From positions 1-64,000 of the forward strand of contig JAOTVR010000009.1 of the NCBI GenBank assembly GCA_029863305.1: 64,000 nucleotides of DNA. Direction: 5' to 3'. Below, piece after piece: positions 46,650 to 55,342 of this stretch; position 1 is the first letter of the stretch, and every line of letters starts with the position of its first letter. This DNA comes from Gammaproteobacteria bacterium. Its GTDB lineage: Bacteria > Pseudomonadota > Gammaproteobacteria > Steroidobacterales > Woeseiaceae. Under the pieces are notes generated by a model. That model made no database searches. It worked only from the letters and a program-made list of their open reading frames with translations, and had not been told where the DNA came from. The position numbers and the translations under genes were made by a program.

Positions 46650-47588
46650 TTGACCATAGCGATGGTATTCCCCGGACAGGGTTCGCAGGCGCAAGGTATG
46701 CAGGCCGATCTGGCGGCGGAGTACAGCCTGGTACAGGAAATCTACGCCGAGGCGAGCGAGGTGTTGGGCTACGACCTGTGGCAACTGGTCCAGCAAGGGC
46801 CTGCGGAAAGGCTGGCCGAGACGGTTGTCACGCAACCGGCCATGCTGACAGCCGGGTATGCCGCCTGGCGGGCCTGGCAGGCTGCGGGGGGCGCAGTGCC
46901 GTCACATATGGCCGGTCACAGCCTCGGCGAATACACGGCGCTGGTTTGCGCCGAAGCGATCAGCTTCACCGATGCCCTCAAGGTGGTCAAGAAGCGCTCA
47001 GAACTCATGCAGACGGCTGTACCGGTCGGTACCGGGGCCATGGCTGCCATCATCGGTCTCGACGATCAGGCGGTATGCGCCGTTTGTGACGACAGCTCCG
47101 GCATCGGTGTGGTGGAAGCGGTGAATTTCAATTCACCCGGCCAGGTTGTGATTGCGGGCCACAAGGAAGCGGTGAATCATGCCATTGCGCGGGCCGAAGA
47201 GGTCGGCGCTCGCCGGGCGATCCTCCTCCCTGTGAGCGTACCATCACACTCCTCATTGATGGTTTCGGCCGGTGAAGCGCTGGCGGGGGCGTTGCAGGCG
47301 ACCGCGTTCTCGACGCCCGTTGTCAGCGTGATCAATGCCACCGATGCAACCCCGTACAGCGACGCCGACGACATGAGATCACGCCTTTCACGACAGGTGT
47401 ACCGTCCGGTACGGTGGGTTGACACGGTAACCGCGATGCTCGAAGCGGGTGCGACATCAATTGTTGAGTGTGGGCCGGGAAAAGTGCTTGCGGGCCTGAT
47501 TAAACGCATCAATCGGCGCACGCCGGTTGCGACTATCGATTCACTGAGTGGTCTGCAGAAAGCGCTGCAGCCGAAGGAAAAATCATGA
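46650..47588 (+). CDS. fabD: Malonyl-CoA:ACP transacylase
   Basis: Loads malonyl groups onto ACP for fatty-acid synthesis. 312 residues: MVFPGQGSQAQGM, the nucleophile Ser91 in GHSLGE, and the catalytic His in VPSHSSLM. The start is TTG at 46650 because GGAGAG is placed six bases before it. A second TTG at 46638 overlaps that site. It opens a fabD-fabG-acpP-fabF cluster that here lacks the usual rpmF-plsX-fabH upstream. Confidence 0.95.
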   Translation: MTIAMVFPGQGSQAQGMQADLAAEYSLVQEIYAEASEVLGYDLWQLVQQGPAERLAETVVTQPAMLTAGYAAWRAWQAAGGAVPSHMAGHSLGEYTALVCAEAISFTDALKVVKKRSELMQTAVPVGTGAMAAIIGLDDQAVCAVCDDSSGIGVVEAVNFNSPGQVVIAGHKEAVNHAIARAEEVGARRAILLPVSVPSHSSLMVSAGEALAGALQATAFSTPVVSVINATDATPYSDADDMRSRLSRQVYRPVRWVDTVTAMLEAGATSIVECGPGKVLAGLIKRINRRTPVATIDSLSGLQKALQPKEKS

Positions 47589-48340
47589 GCAGTCCTTTTG
47601 ATGGCAATGCACTGGCTGGAGAAGTCGCCCTGGTTACCGGCGCGAGCCGGGGAATCGGCGCGGCTGTGGCCAATGCTCTTGCCGCCGCCGGCGCCACGGT
47701 TATCGGTACCGCAACCACTGACAAGGGCGCGGCAGCCATTTCGGAGACGCTGGGCAGCGGCGGTCGTGGCATCGTTCTCAACATCGCCGATGACGAATCG
47801 GTGCAGGCCGCGATCAAGGATATTCAGGGCAAGGAGGGCAGCCCTACGATCGTTGTCAACAATGCCGGCATTACACGCGACAATCTTCTCATGCGCATGA
47901 AAGCCGAGGAGTGGGACGATGTCTTATCGACGAATCTGGGCGGCGTCTATCGTGTCAGCAAAGCCTGTCTGCGAGGAATGATGAAGGCGAAGAAGGGACG
48001 CATCATTAATATCGCGTCGGTCATTGCTGTTATGGGCAACGCCGGCCAGGCGAATTACGCGGCGGCAAAAGCGGGCATTATTGGCTTTTCCAAATCGCTG
48101 GCACGTGAGATCGGGTCTCGAAATATCACCGTAAATGTTGTCGCGCCGGGCTTTATCGATACGGATATGACTCGTGTTCTCGCAGAGGAACAGCGCGACA
48201 GCATGCTGGCGCAAGTCCCGCTCGGGCGTCTGGGGAATGGCGAAGATATCGCGCATGCCGTTCTTTTTCTTGCGTCCTCGGCCGGCGCCTATATCACCGG
48301 CGAGACCTTGCACGTGAACGGCGGCATGCTGATGGACTGA
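47585..48340 (+). CDS. fabG: 3-oxoacyl-ACP reductase
   Basis: NADPH-dependent SDR of 251 residues: TGASRGIGAAVA cofactor loop, NNAGITRDNLLMRM, catalytic Ser in NIASVIAVMG and YAAAKAG (Tyr and Lys), and PGFIDTDMT. It reduces 3-oxoacyl-ACP in each elongation cycle. ATGA overlap with fabD. Confidence 0.95.
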   Translation: MSSPFDGNALAGEVALVTGASRGIGAAVANALAAAGATVIGTATTDKGAAAISETLGSGGRGIVLNIADDESVQAAIKDIQGKEGSPTIVVNNAGITRDNLLMRMKAEEWDDVLSTNLGGVYRVSKACLRGMMKAKKGRIINIASVIAVMGNAGQANYAAAKAGIIGFSKSLAREIGSRNITVNVVAPGFIDTDMTRVLAEEQRDSMLAQVPLGRLGNGEDIAHAVLFLASSAGAYITGETLHVNGGMLMD

Positions 48341-48524
48341 ATTGCCTGCATTCTGTGTAGATTGCCATGGGCGATTCACATACAATACCGTGCCACGACC
48401 GAACATCACCTTGGAATATCAAGAACTTACGGCGTTTTTTGGGGGTTTTAGCGGTGATTTTGAGCGCCTTTTGGGCCTCCACCGAGCGACATTTTGAAAA
48501 GTCTTCTCAGGAGAAGCGACCACT

Positions 48525-48767
48525 ATGAGCAGTATCGAAGAACAAGTTAAGGGCATCGTTGCCGAACAACTAGGCGTAAAAGAAGACGAGGTGACGAACG
48601 ATGCTTCCTTTGTTGATGATCTGGGCGCCGACTCGCTCGACACAGTCGAGCTGGTTATGGCGCTTGAAGAGGAATTTGAAACCGAAATTCCTGACGAAGA
48701 AGCGGAGAAAATCACGACAGTTCAGCAAGCCATCGACTTCGTGACGTCTCGCTCAGGCAAAGACTGA
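48525..48767 (+). CDS. acpP: Acyl carrier protein
   Basis: 80 residues, acidic. The phosphopantetheine attachment Ser37 lies in [23 protein letters not shown] precedes the ATG. A 184-base gap separates it from fabG. I see no clear terminator there, and the segment may hold a separate acpP promoter (TACAAT near 48380) as expected for this highly expressed gene. Confidence 0.97.
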   Translation: MSSIEEQVKGIVAEQLGVKEDEVTNDASFVDDLGADSLDTVELVMALEEEFETEIPDEEAEKITTVQQAIDFVTSRSGKD

Positions 48768-48849
48768 GTATCAAGGCGCGGCGGTCATCGTCGCGCCTGG
48801 TCTCTACAGTAATGCACCGGCAGTTCTGCCACCAAATCTCGGAAACACC

Positions 48850-50091
48850 TTGAAGGAACGACGCGTCGTCATTACCGGCATGGGCATCGTGTCACCGGTG
48901 GGTAATCGGCTGGACGAAGCCTGGAATAACGTTTGCGAAGGCGTGTCCGGCATTCAGCTCATCGAGGATTTCGATACCAGTACCTTTGCCACGCAAATCG
49001 GTGGCATCGTGCAAAACTTCGATGCCAGCGACTACATGCCACCGAAGGACATACGCAAGACAGACCCGTTCATTCATTACGGTATCGCCGCCAGCGTTGA
49101 GGCAATCAAGCATTCCGGTCTGGAAATAACGGCAGAAAACGGCCATGAGATCGGTGTGGCGATGGGCGCCGGAATCGGCGGCATCAAGACCATTGAGGAC
49201 AATCACAACAAGTTTGTGACGGGGGGCGCCCGCAAGGTGTCTCCATTCTTCATTCCCGGCAGCATCATCAACATGACGTCCGGGTACGTCAGCATATACC
49301 AGCACATCACCGGGCCGAATGTCTCGATCGTCACAGCATGTGCAACTTCTTCTCACTGCATCGGTTTCGCCGGCCGAATGATTGAACACGGCGATGCCGA
49401 AGTCATGCTCGCCGGCGGGTCTGAGTACGCCACCACGCCGCTGGCGATGGGCGGATTCTGTTCCGCCAAGGCGATGTCCACGCGCAATGACGATCCGACC
49501 AGAGCGAGCCGCCCGTTTGATGTTGATCGCGACGGATTCGTTCTCGGTAATGGTGCCGGATGCGTTGTTCTCGAAGAACTCGAGCATGCCAAAGCGCGAG
49601 GCGCAACAATTTACGCCGAGTTGATCGGCTTCGGCATGAGCGGTGATGCGTATCATATTACTGCACCGCCTGCCGACGGCGAGGGCGCACGCAAGGCAAT
49701 GGCCGCGGCCATCAGGGATGCAGGCATCGATCCGGGCGACGTCGACTATGTCAATGCACATGGGACATCGACACCGGCTGGTGATATCGGCGAATCTGTC
49801 GGTATTCGACGCGCCTTTGGTGCTGCGGCCGACAGCCTCATGGTCAGTTCAACCAAGTCGTCGACCGGGCACCTGCTCGGTGCGGCGGGCGTTGCGGAAG
49901 GTATCTTCTGTATTCAGGCACTGTGCAACCAGGTGGTGCCGCCCACGAGCAATCTCGACAACCAGGACCCGGCGTGTGACCTCGATTACGTTGCAAATGA
50001 AGCGCGCGACGCAAACGTTCGTATAGCCCTGTCTAATTCCTTCGGTTTTGGCGGCACAAACGGAAGCCTGATTTTTCGCGCGTTTGACTGA
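48850..50091 (+). CDS. fabF: Beta-ketoacyl-ACP synthase II
   Basis: 413 residues with the condensing-enzyme triad: Cys164 (VTACATSSHC), His in NAHGTSTPAGD and His in STGHLLGAAG. It elongates acyl-ACP with malonyl-ACP. The start is TTG at 48850, with GGAAA upstream, matching the family N-terminus KERRVVITGMGIVSPVG. Its 3' end overlaps pabB. Confidence 0.96.
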   Translation: MKERRVVITGMGIVSPVGNRLDEAWNNVCEGVSGIQLIEDFDTSTFATQIGGIVQNFDASDYMPPKDIRKTDPFIHYGIAASVEAIKHSGLEITAENGHEIGVAMGAGIGGIKTIEDNHNKFVTGGARKVSPFFIPGSIINMTSGYVSIYQHITGPNVSIVTACATSSHCIGFAGRMIEHGDAEVMLAGGSEYATTPLAMGGFCSAKAMSTRNDDPTRASRPFDVDRDGFVLGNGAGCVVLEELEHAKARGATIYAELIGFGMSGDAYHITAPPADGEGARKAMAAAIRDAGIDPGDVDYVNAHGTSTPAGDIGESVGIRRAFGAAADSLMVSSTKSSTGHLLGAAGVAEGIFCIQALCNQVVPPTSNLDNQDPACDLDYVANEARDANVRIALSNSFGFGGTNGSLIFRAFD

Positions 50092-51445
50092 GCAAGCTGC
50101 CGTGCCCACGTTCACAGGGACGGTCGATTTGCATGCACTGCACCGCTACGCACCTGAGCGTTACCCTTTTCTGCTGCAAAGTACCGCGACGACGCAGTCG
50201 CTCGGTCGCTACGACATACTGTTCGCGTATCCTGGCGAGGCGTTGCTGCTCGAGGCTCGTGGGCAACTCGTGGGGCCTTACAGTGAGGGCCAGGCCGAGT
50301 TTCTACGGGCACTGGACGCCTGGTGGAGTGCACAGCGTACTGCGCCGGTCACAATGGATGTTCCATTTTCCGGCGGTTGGTTCCTGTATCTGGGCTACGA
50401 ACTGGCCGGCGAGGTGGAACCGGCACTGGCCCTGCACGCCGATACAGCGATGCCAATCGCGATGGCCGTGCGATGCCCGGCCGCTGTCATTTTCGATCAT
50501 CAGCGCAAGCATTGCTCGATTGTCGTCGAGGATTCGGCGGCGGCTTACCGCGACACGATAGCCGGCGATATCGAAGCGTGCGCGCGCAACGCGGCGACAC
50601 ACACCAACGGGACATGCAGTCAGCTCGATACCGTCGAAGAAGACCCTGCGCTGTTTCTTGAGGCCGTGGTACGCGCACAGGAATTGATCGCAAGTGGCGA
50701 CATCTACCAGGCCAATCTCTCGCGGCAGTGGTCAGGGACAGCGGCGCAGGGCGCGGACGCCGACCAGATCTATGAGGCGCTGCGCGAATCCAACCCCGCG
50801 CCGTTTGCTGGCCTGGTTGATTGGCGGGGCACGACCATCATCTCGTCGTCGCCCGAACGGCTGCTCAAGGTGCGTGACGGCATCGTCTCGACGAGACCGA
50901 TTGCGGGCACACGGCCACGCTCCGCCAGTAGCGACATTGACGACAATCTGTCGGCTGAGCTTTTTGCCCATCCGAAAGAACGTGCTGAACACATCATGCT
51001 GATCGATCTGGAGCGTAATGATCTGGGTCGGATATGCGAACCCGGCAGCGTCGAGGTCGATGAAATGATGGTGCTCGAGAGTTACGCGCATGTTCATCAC
51101 ATTGTCTCCAATGTGCGCGGGAGGCTTCGCAAAGAGGTGACACCGGGCGACGCGATACGGGCGGTATTTCCGGGCGGAACCATAACCGGGTGTCCGAAAT
51201 TTCGTTGCATGCAGATCATCAGCGAGCTCGAGAACGGGGCGCGGGGCGCATATACCGGCTCGTTTGGATATCTGAATCTCGATGGCAGCCTCGACCTCAA
51301 TATCCTGATTCGGACCATCGTCATGCGTGACAGCGATGTCAGTTTCCGGGCAGGATCAGGTATCGTCGCCGATTCCGAAGCGCAGGCGGAATTAGCGGAA
51401 ACTCGTGCCAAGGCGAAAGGGCTGTTGCAGGCGTTGTCCACATGA
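50084..51445 (+). CDS. pabB: Aminodeoxychorismate synthase component I
   Basis: 453 residues, chorismate-binding fold, for the p-aminobenzoate branch of folate synthesis. Motifs: SGDIYQANLSRQW, SSSPERLLKV, STRPIAGTRPR, ELFAHPKERAEHIMLIDLERNDLGRI, FPGGTITGCPK and RAGSGIVADS. The E. coli PabB catalytic Lys (in PIKGT) is Ala here, as in anthranilate synthase-like members. The neighbouring pabC supports the pabB assignment. The first start is TTG at 50084; GTG at 50102 is possible. Confidence 0.92.
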   Translation: MTEQAAVPTFTGTVDLHALHRYAPERYPFLLQSTATTQSLGRYDILFAYPGEALLLEARGQLVGPYSEGQAEFLRALDAWWSAQRTAPVTMDVPFSGGWFLYLGYELAGEVEPALALHADTAMPIAMAVRCPAAVIFDHQRKHCSIVVEDSAAAYRDTIAGDIEACARNAATHTNGTCSQLDTVEEDPALFLEAVVRAQELIASGDIYQANLSRQWSGTAAQGADADQIYEALRESNPAPFAGLVDWRGTTIISSSPERLLKVRDGIVSTRPIAGTRPRSASSDIDDNLSAELFAHPKERAEHIMLIDLERNDLGRICEPGSVEVDEMMVLESYAHVHHIVSNVRGRLRKEVTPGDAIRAVFPGGTITGCPKFRCMQIISELENGARGAYTGSFGYLNLDGSLDLNILIRTIVMRDSDVSFRAGSGIVADSEAQAELAETRAKAKGLLQALST

Positions 51446-52287
51446 CTGAATGGTTTGTTCGAGGAAAACTGACCGACTCGGTGCCTGCCGACGATCGCGG
51501 TTTCCAATACGGCGATGGCCTGTTCGAAACGCTGGCAATTCGTGGTGGGCAACCTCGCTTCTGGGACCTGCACTATGACCGTTTGCACATTGGCTGCGAG
51601 CGTCTCGGCTTGCCGGTTCCAGCCGAGCGCAGTCTTTCTTCCGACTTGCAACGCGCCGTGGTAGCCAGTGATATCGATATCGAGAACGCGACGGCCAAGA
51701 TCATCGTCACCGCAGGCTCCGGACCACGCGGCTATCGGCGTCCCGACGAGCTGCGGTCAGTAATCCGTATCGGATTGTACGACTCCGTTCTGCCCGGCGC
51801 CGATGCGTTTCGCGAGGGCGTTACGGTACGACTTTGTCAGACGCGACTGGCAATTCAGCCGCAGCTTGCAGGTATCAAGTCACTGAACAGGCTTGAACAG
51901 GTTCTTGCGCGCCGCGAATGGCGCGACCCGTCGATCATGGAAGGCCTGATGCTCGATACGGATGACCGACTCATCTGCGGTACCATGAGCAACGTGTTTA
52001 TCTGCAGCAAAGACAGTATCGCCACGCCGGCGCTCTCACGTTGCGGCGTATCCGGTGTCATGCGCCGGCACATCATCGCGTCGCTTGCGCGAAATGGACT
52101 GCATTGCGATGTTCGCGACATTGAACTCGACGAGCTGTATGCCGCTGACGAAATATTCCTGACGAACAGCCAGTTCGGCGTCCTGCCCGTGCGGCGAGTG
52201 GGTGACGAAGATTCCATCGTCGGGGCAATGACCCGGAACGTGATGCACATTGCGGCTGCCGCCGGCGTCGCCGAGTGCGCACTGTGA
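51442..52287 (+). CDS. pabC: 4-amino-4-deoxychorismate lyase
   Basis: 281-residue class IV PLP enzyme: DDRGFQYGDGLFETL at the N-terminus, KIIVTAGSGPRGYRRP, the PLP Lys in GIKSLNRLEQVLARREW, and GLMLDTDDRLICGTMSNVF. It releases pyruvate to form p-aminobenzoate. ATGA overlap with pabB. Confidence 0.94.
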   Translation: MTEWFVRGKLTDSVPADDRGFQYGDGLFETLAIRGGQPRFWDLHYDRLHIGCERLGLPVPAERSLSSDLQRAVVASDIDIENATAKIIVTAGSGPRGYRRPDELRSVIRIGLYDSVLPGADAFREGVTVRLCQTRLAIQPQLAGIKSLNRLEQVLARREWRDPSIMEGLMLDTDDRLICGTMSNVFICSKDSIATPALSRCGVSGVMRRHIIASLARNGLHCDVRDIELDELYAADEIFLTNSQFGVLPVRRVGDEDSIVGAMTRNVMHIAAAAGVAECAL

Positions 52288-53318
52288 AACGTCTTGTTGT
52301 CATTGGGCTCGTCGTTGCGGTTTTGTTGCTGGCTACAGCCGGATTCGCTTTTCTGCAACTGAATAACTTTTTGCATACCGCGGTTACCGTTGGCGCTGAC
52401 GGCGAGGACTTCACGATCGAATCGGGTGCGTCGTTTCGGAGCGTCAGCGACACATTGGCCGAGCGCGGGATCATCAGCGATTCACGCTATTTCCGGCTGT
52501 ATGCCAGGTGGAAGGGGAAGGCGAGTGCGGTGCAGGCGGGCGACTACCTGATCAAACAGGGCACGACACCCGTGCAATTGCTGGAGCAATTCAGCAGCGG
52601 CGACGTGCGCCTCTATTCATTCACGATCATTGAGGGATGGAACCAGTGGGATCTGCTGCGGGCGCTTGGCGACGATCCCAACATCAACGCCAGCCTGACC
52701 GTTGAAGACTGGCCCGCGCTGCTCGAAGAACTGCAGATAGAATTCACGCACCCGGAGGGTCTGTTCCTGCCCGAGACGTATCGATTCCCGCGCAATACGA
52801 GCGACCGCAAAGTGCTGGCCAGGGCATATGCCCAGATGCAGGACGTTCTCGCCGAGGAGTGGGCAGCGCGCGATACGGGCTTGCCGCTTGCTTCTCCGTA
52901 CGAAGCCCTGATCCTGGCCTCGATTGTCGAAAAAGAAACGGCCCTCGCCGACGAGCGGCCACGAATCGCGGGTGTATTTACCCGCCGCCTGCAGAAACGC
53001 ATGCGGCTGCAAACCGACCCAACCGTAATCTACGGTATCGGTTCGGACTTTAACGGCAATCTGACCCGACGTGATTTGCAGACGGACACGCCGTACAACA
53101 CCTATACGCGGCATGGTCTTCCGCCAACGCCCATTGCGTTGCCCGGACGCGCCGCTATTCATGCGGCCCTGCACCCGGCCGACGGTGAGGAACTGTTTTT
53201 TGTGGCGACGGGGCTGGGAGATGGCAGCCATGAGTTCTCGGCAACCAAGGAACAACACGATGACGCTGTCGCGAGGTATTTGCGACAGCTCCGCAGGCAA
53301 CGGCAACAAGGCAACTAG
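52284..53318 (+). CDS. mltG: Endolytic murein transglycosylase
   Basis: 344 residues, YceG family. One N-terminal TM helix, a LysM-like region with FTIESGASFRSVSDTLAERGII, and the catalytic Glu in LASIVEKETALADER, then FTRRLQKRMRLQTDPTVIYG and NTYTRHGLPPTPIALPG. It cleaves nascent glycan strands at the inner membrane. GTG at 52284 overlaps the pabC stop (GTGA). Another GTG lies three codons upstream. Confidence 0.94.
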   Translation: MKRLVVIGLVVAVLLLATAGFAFLQLNNFLHTAVTVGADGEDFTIESGASFRSVSDTLAERGIISDSRYFRLYARWKGKASAVQAGDYLIKQGTTPVQLLEQFSSGDVRLYSFTIIEGWNQWDLLRALGDDPNINASLTVEDWPALLEELQIEFTHPEGLFLPETYRFPRNTSDRKVLARAYAQMQDVLAEEWAARDTGLPLASPYEALILASIVEKETALADERPRIAGVFTRRLQKRMRLQTDPTVIYGIGSDFNGNLTRRDLQTDTPYNTYTRHGLPPTPIALPGRAAIHAALHPADGEELFFVATGLGDGSHEFSATKEQHDDAVARYLRQLRRQRQQGN

Positions 53319-53324
53319 AGACGC

Positions 53325-53942
53325 ATGCAGACAGGCAAGTTCATAACATTCGAGGGAATCGAGGGGGTCGGCAAATCGACCAATATCGCGCATCTCACGC
53401 AGGCAATCGAGCGACGCGGCCACACCGTGCTGACGACGCGCGAGCCCGGCGGCACGCCGATGGCTGAGCGCATTCGAGAACTGGTCGCCGAGCACGGCGA
53501 CGAGGCGATGCCGGATATTGCCGAGCTCCTGCTGGTATTTGCGTCCCGCGCATTACACGTGAACAACGTCATAAGGCCCGCGCTGGCTGCGGGCACCTGG
53601 GTCATCTGTGATCGCTTTACGGACTCCAGCCGGGCGTATCAGGGCGGCGGACGCGGCCTGCCGCAGGAAGACATCAACCTGCTCGCCAAATGGGTGCACG
53701 GCGACCTGCGGCCGGACCTGACGATCTTGCTCGACGCGCCCGTCGAAACCGGCATGAGCCGGGCCGGGCAGCGGGGTGCCCCGGATCGCTGGGAGCTGGA
53801 GCGAAGCGAGTTCTTCATGCGCGTCAGGGCAACCTATTTGCAGCTTGCAGAAGCGGAGCCTGATCGATTCATCATCGTCGATGCCACGCAGGATCTCGCC
53901 ACCGTGCAACAGGCGATCGGAGCCATTGCGGACGCGTTATGA
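53325..53942 (+). CDS. tmk: Thymidylate kinase
   Basis: 205 residues: P-loop FEGIEGVGKSTN at about 9-20, REPGGTPMAERIR, the DRFTDSSRAYQGGGRGL lid-side motif and a DAPVETGMSRAGQRG region. Phosphorylates dTMP to dTDP. It follows mltG by 6 bp. Confidence 0.96.
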   Translation: MQTGKFITFEGIEGVGKSTNIAHLTQAIERRGHTVLTTREPGGTPMAERIRELVAEHGDEAMPDIAELLLVFASRALHVNNVIRPALAAGTWVICDRFTDSSRAYQGGGRGLPQEDINLLAKWVHGDLRPDLTILLDAPVETGMSRAGQRGAPDRWELERSEFFMRVRATYLQLAEAEPDRFIIVDATQDLATVQQAIGAIADAL

Positions 53943-53985
53943 TGTGATAATTCAGTTTATAAAGATTATATAACTTATTGATAAA

Positions 53986-54969
53986 ATGGAAATTACCTGG
54001 CTAAAAGAATTCAGCAGCGCGTGGAACGACCGCGTCGAACACGGCCGCATTCCACATGCGGTCTTATTGACCGGCCCCCCTGGCGTTGGCAAACGCGCTG
54101 CGGCTGCCTGGATAGCCGCAGGTCGCCTGGCTATTGGAACGCAGGTGGAACTGCCCGTGCACCCGACGCCGGTCATCGAGCACGCTGATCTGCACTGGAT
54201 CGCGCCCGCAGAAGACAAAGACACTATTGGCATCGATCAGATACGTCAGCTTGTGGCTGAATTCAGCCTGACCAGCTACAAAGGTGGCGGCAAAGTTGCC
54301 GTGATCGAGCCTGCAAACGCGATGACGAGCAACGCCGCCAACAGCCTGCTCAAGACGCTTGAGGAGCCGTCCGGTGATGCGCTCCTGGTCCTGGTTGCGG
54401 ATCGGCTCGGCCGGCTGCCGGCAACGATCATGAGCCGCTGCCAGCGCATCGAGATAGGGCTTCCCGGCGAAGCCGAGGGGCTGGCATGGCTCGACCAATG
54501 GCAACCGGGTGCGGCCTGGGCCGAGGCGATGCGTCTGGCCGGAAACGCGCCGCTGGTGGCGATTGGAGCGCTTGATCAACTCGATACGCATGCAAGCATG
54601 ACGCGCGACTTCGCGGACGTTGCGCGCGGCAGGTCTGCCGCGCTCGAGGTGGCGGCGCGCTGGGCACGACTTGACGCGACATTTGTACTGAATTGGCTGG
54701 CCAGGCAGGTTCAGCAGGCCATTTTCGTGGCTTCGTCGGTGCGCCGGCAGGGCGCGGCCGCGGCAATCGACGAATCTGTGCTCAAGCGCATGGACACGCG
54801 AAATCTGTTCTGCTATCTAGACATAATCAACCGGCTGCGTGGGCAGCCAAACGGAAGCTACAACGTCCATTTGACGTTGGAAAGTCTTCTGATCGATTGG
54901 GCCGAAGGCCTTGAGAACTGCAGCCAAAACCCGTATCAGGCCGCGATACGGCAACTGGCCAAGAGGTAG
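53986..54969 (+). CDS. holB: DNA polymerase III subunit delta'
   Basis: 327-residue clamp-loader subunit of the AAA+ fold: PHAVLLTGPPGVGKRAAAAW, SYKGGGKVAVIEPANAMTSNAANSLLKTLEEP and ATIMSRCQRIEI. The 43-base gap after tmk is very AT-rich, with no Shine-Dalgarno before the ATG. Classical tmk-holB-pilZ neighbourhood. Confidence 0.93.
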   Translation: MEITWLKEFSSAWNDRVEHGRIPHAVLLTGPPGVGKRAAAAWIAAGRLAIGTQVELPVHPTPVIEHADLHWIAPAEDKDTIGIDQIRQLVAEFSLTSYKGGGKVAVIEPANAMTSNAANSLLKTLEEPSGDALLVLVADRLGRLPATIMSRCQRIEIGLPGEAEGLAWLDQWQPGAAWAEAMRLAGNAPLVAIGALDQLDTHASMTRDFADVARGRSAALEVAARWARLDATFVLNWLARQVQQAIFVASSVRRQGAAAAIDESVLKRMDTRNLFCYLDIINRLRGQPNGSYNVHLTLESLLIDWAEGLENCSQNPYQAAIRQLAKR

Positions 54970-54974
54970 GACGA

Positions 54975-55313
54975 ATGAGCAAACCGGGATTATTGACGCT
55001 GACGATCAAGGACAAGAGTGCGTTGTACCTGGCCTACATGCCATTTGTGATCAATGGCGGCCTGTTCATCCCGACCAACAGCTCTTACCGGCTCGGCGAC
55101 GAAGTCTTCATGCTGCTCAATCTGATGGGCGAAGAAGAGAAAATCCCGGTTGCGGGCACGGTCATCTGGATGACGCCCAAAGGGGCGCAGGGTAAACGTA
55201 CGACCGGCATCGGCGTGCAGTTCAGCGACCAGGATCAGGGCAACACGCAAAAGAAGATCGAGAATTACCTGGCTGGCGCGCTGGGTGGCGATAAACCGAC
55301 TCACACAATGTAA
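54975..55313 (+). CDS. pilZ: PilZ-domain protein, type IV pilus assembly
   Basis: 112 residues. It resembles the PilZ protein that is encoded after holB in many gammaproteobacteria and is needed for type IV pilus formation (NSSYRLGDEVFMLLNLMG, then GTVIWMTPKGAQ and GIGVQFSDQD). It lacks the RxxxR c-di-GMP-binding motif, as in that subfamily. It is the last gene of the cluster. tatD, often next, is absent. Confidence 0.92.
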   Translation: MSKPGLLTLTIKDKSALYLAYMPFVINGGLFIPTNSSYRLGDEVFMLLNLMGEEEKIPVAGTVIWMTPKGAQGKRTTGIGVQFSDQDQGNTQKKIENYLAGALGGDKPTHTM

Positions 55314-55320
55314 CAGCCTG

Positions 55321-55336
55321 AAGGCCCAGGCGCCTT
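55321..55336. terminator. Small hairpin between convergent pilZ and the CNMP/rhodanese gene
   Basis: AAGGC/GCCTT arms with a six-base loop lie between the two stop codons. No clear T-run, so a weak bidirectional terminator at best. Confidence 0.25.
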
Positions 55337-55342
55337 AACCCG

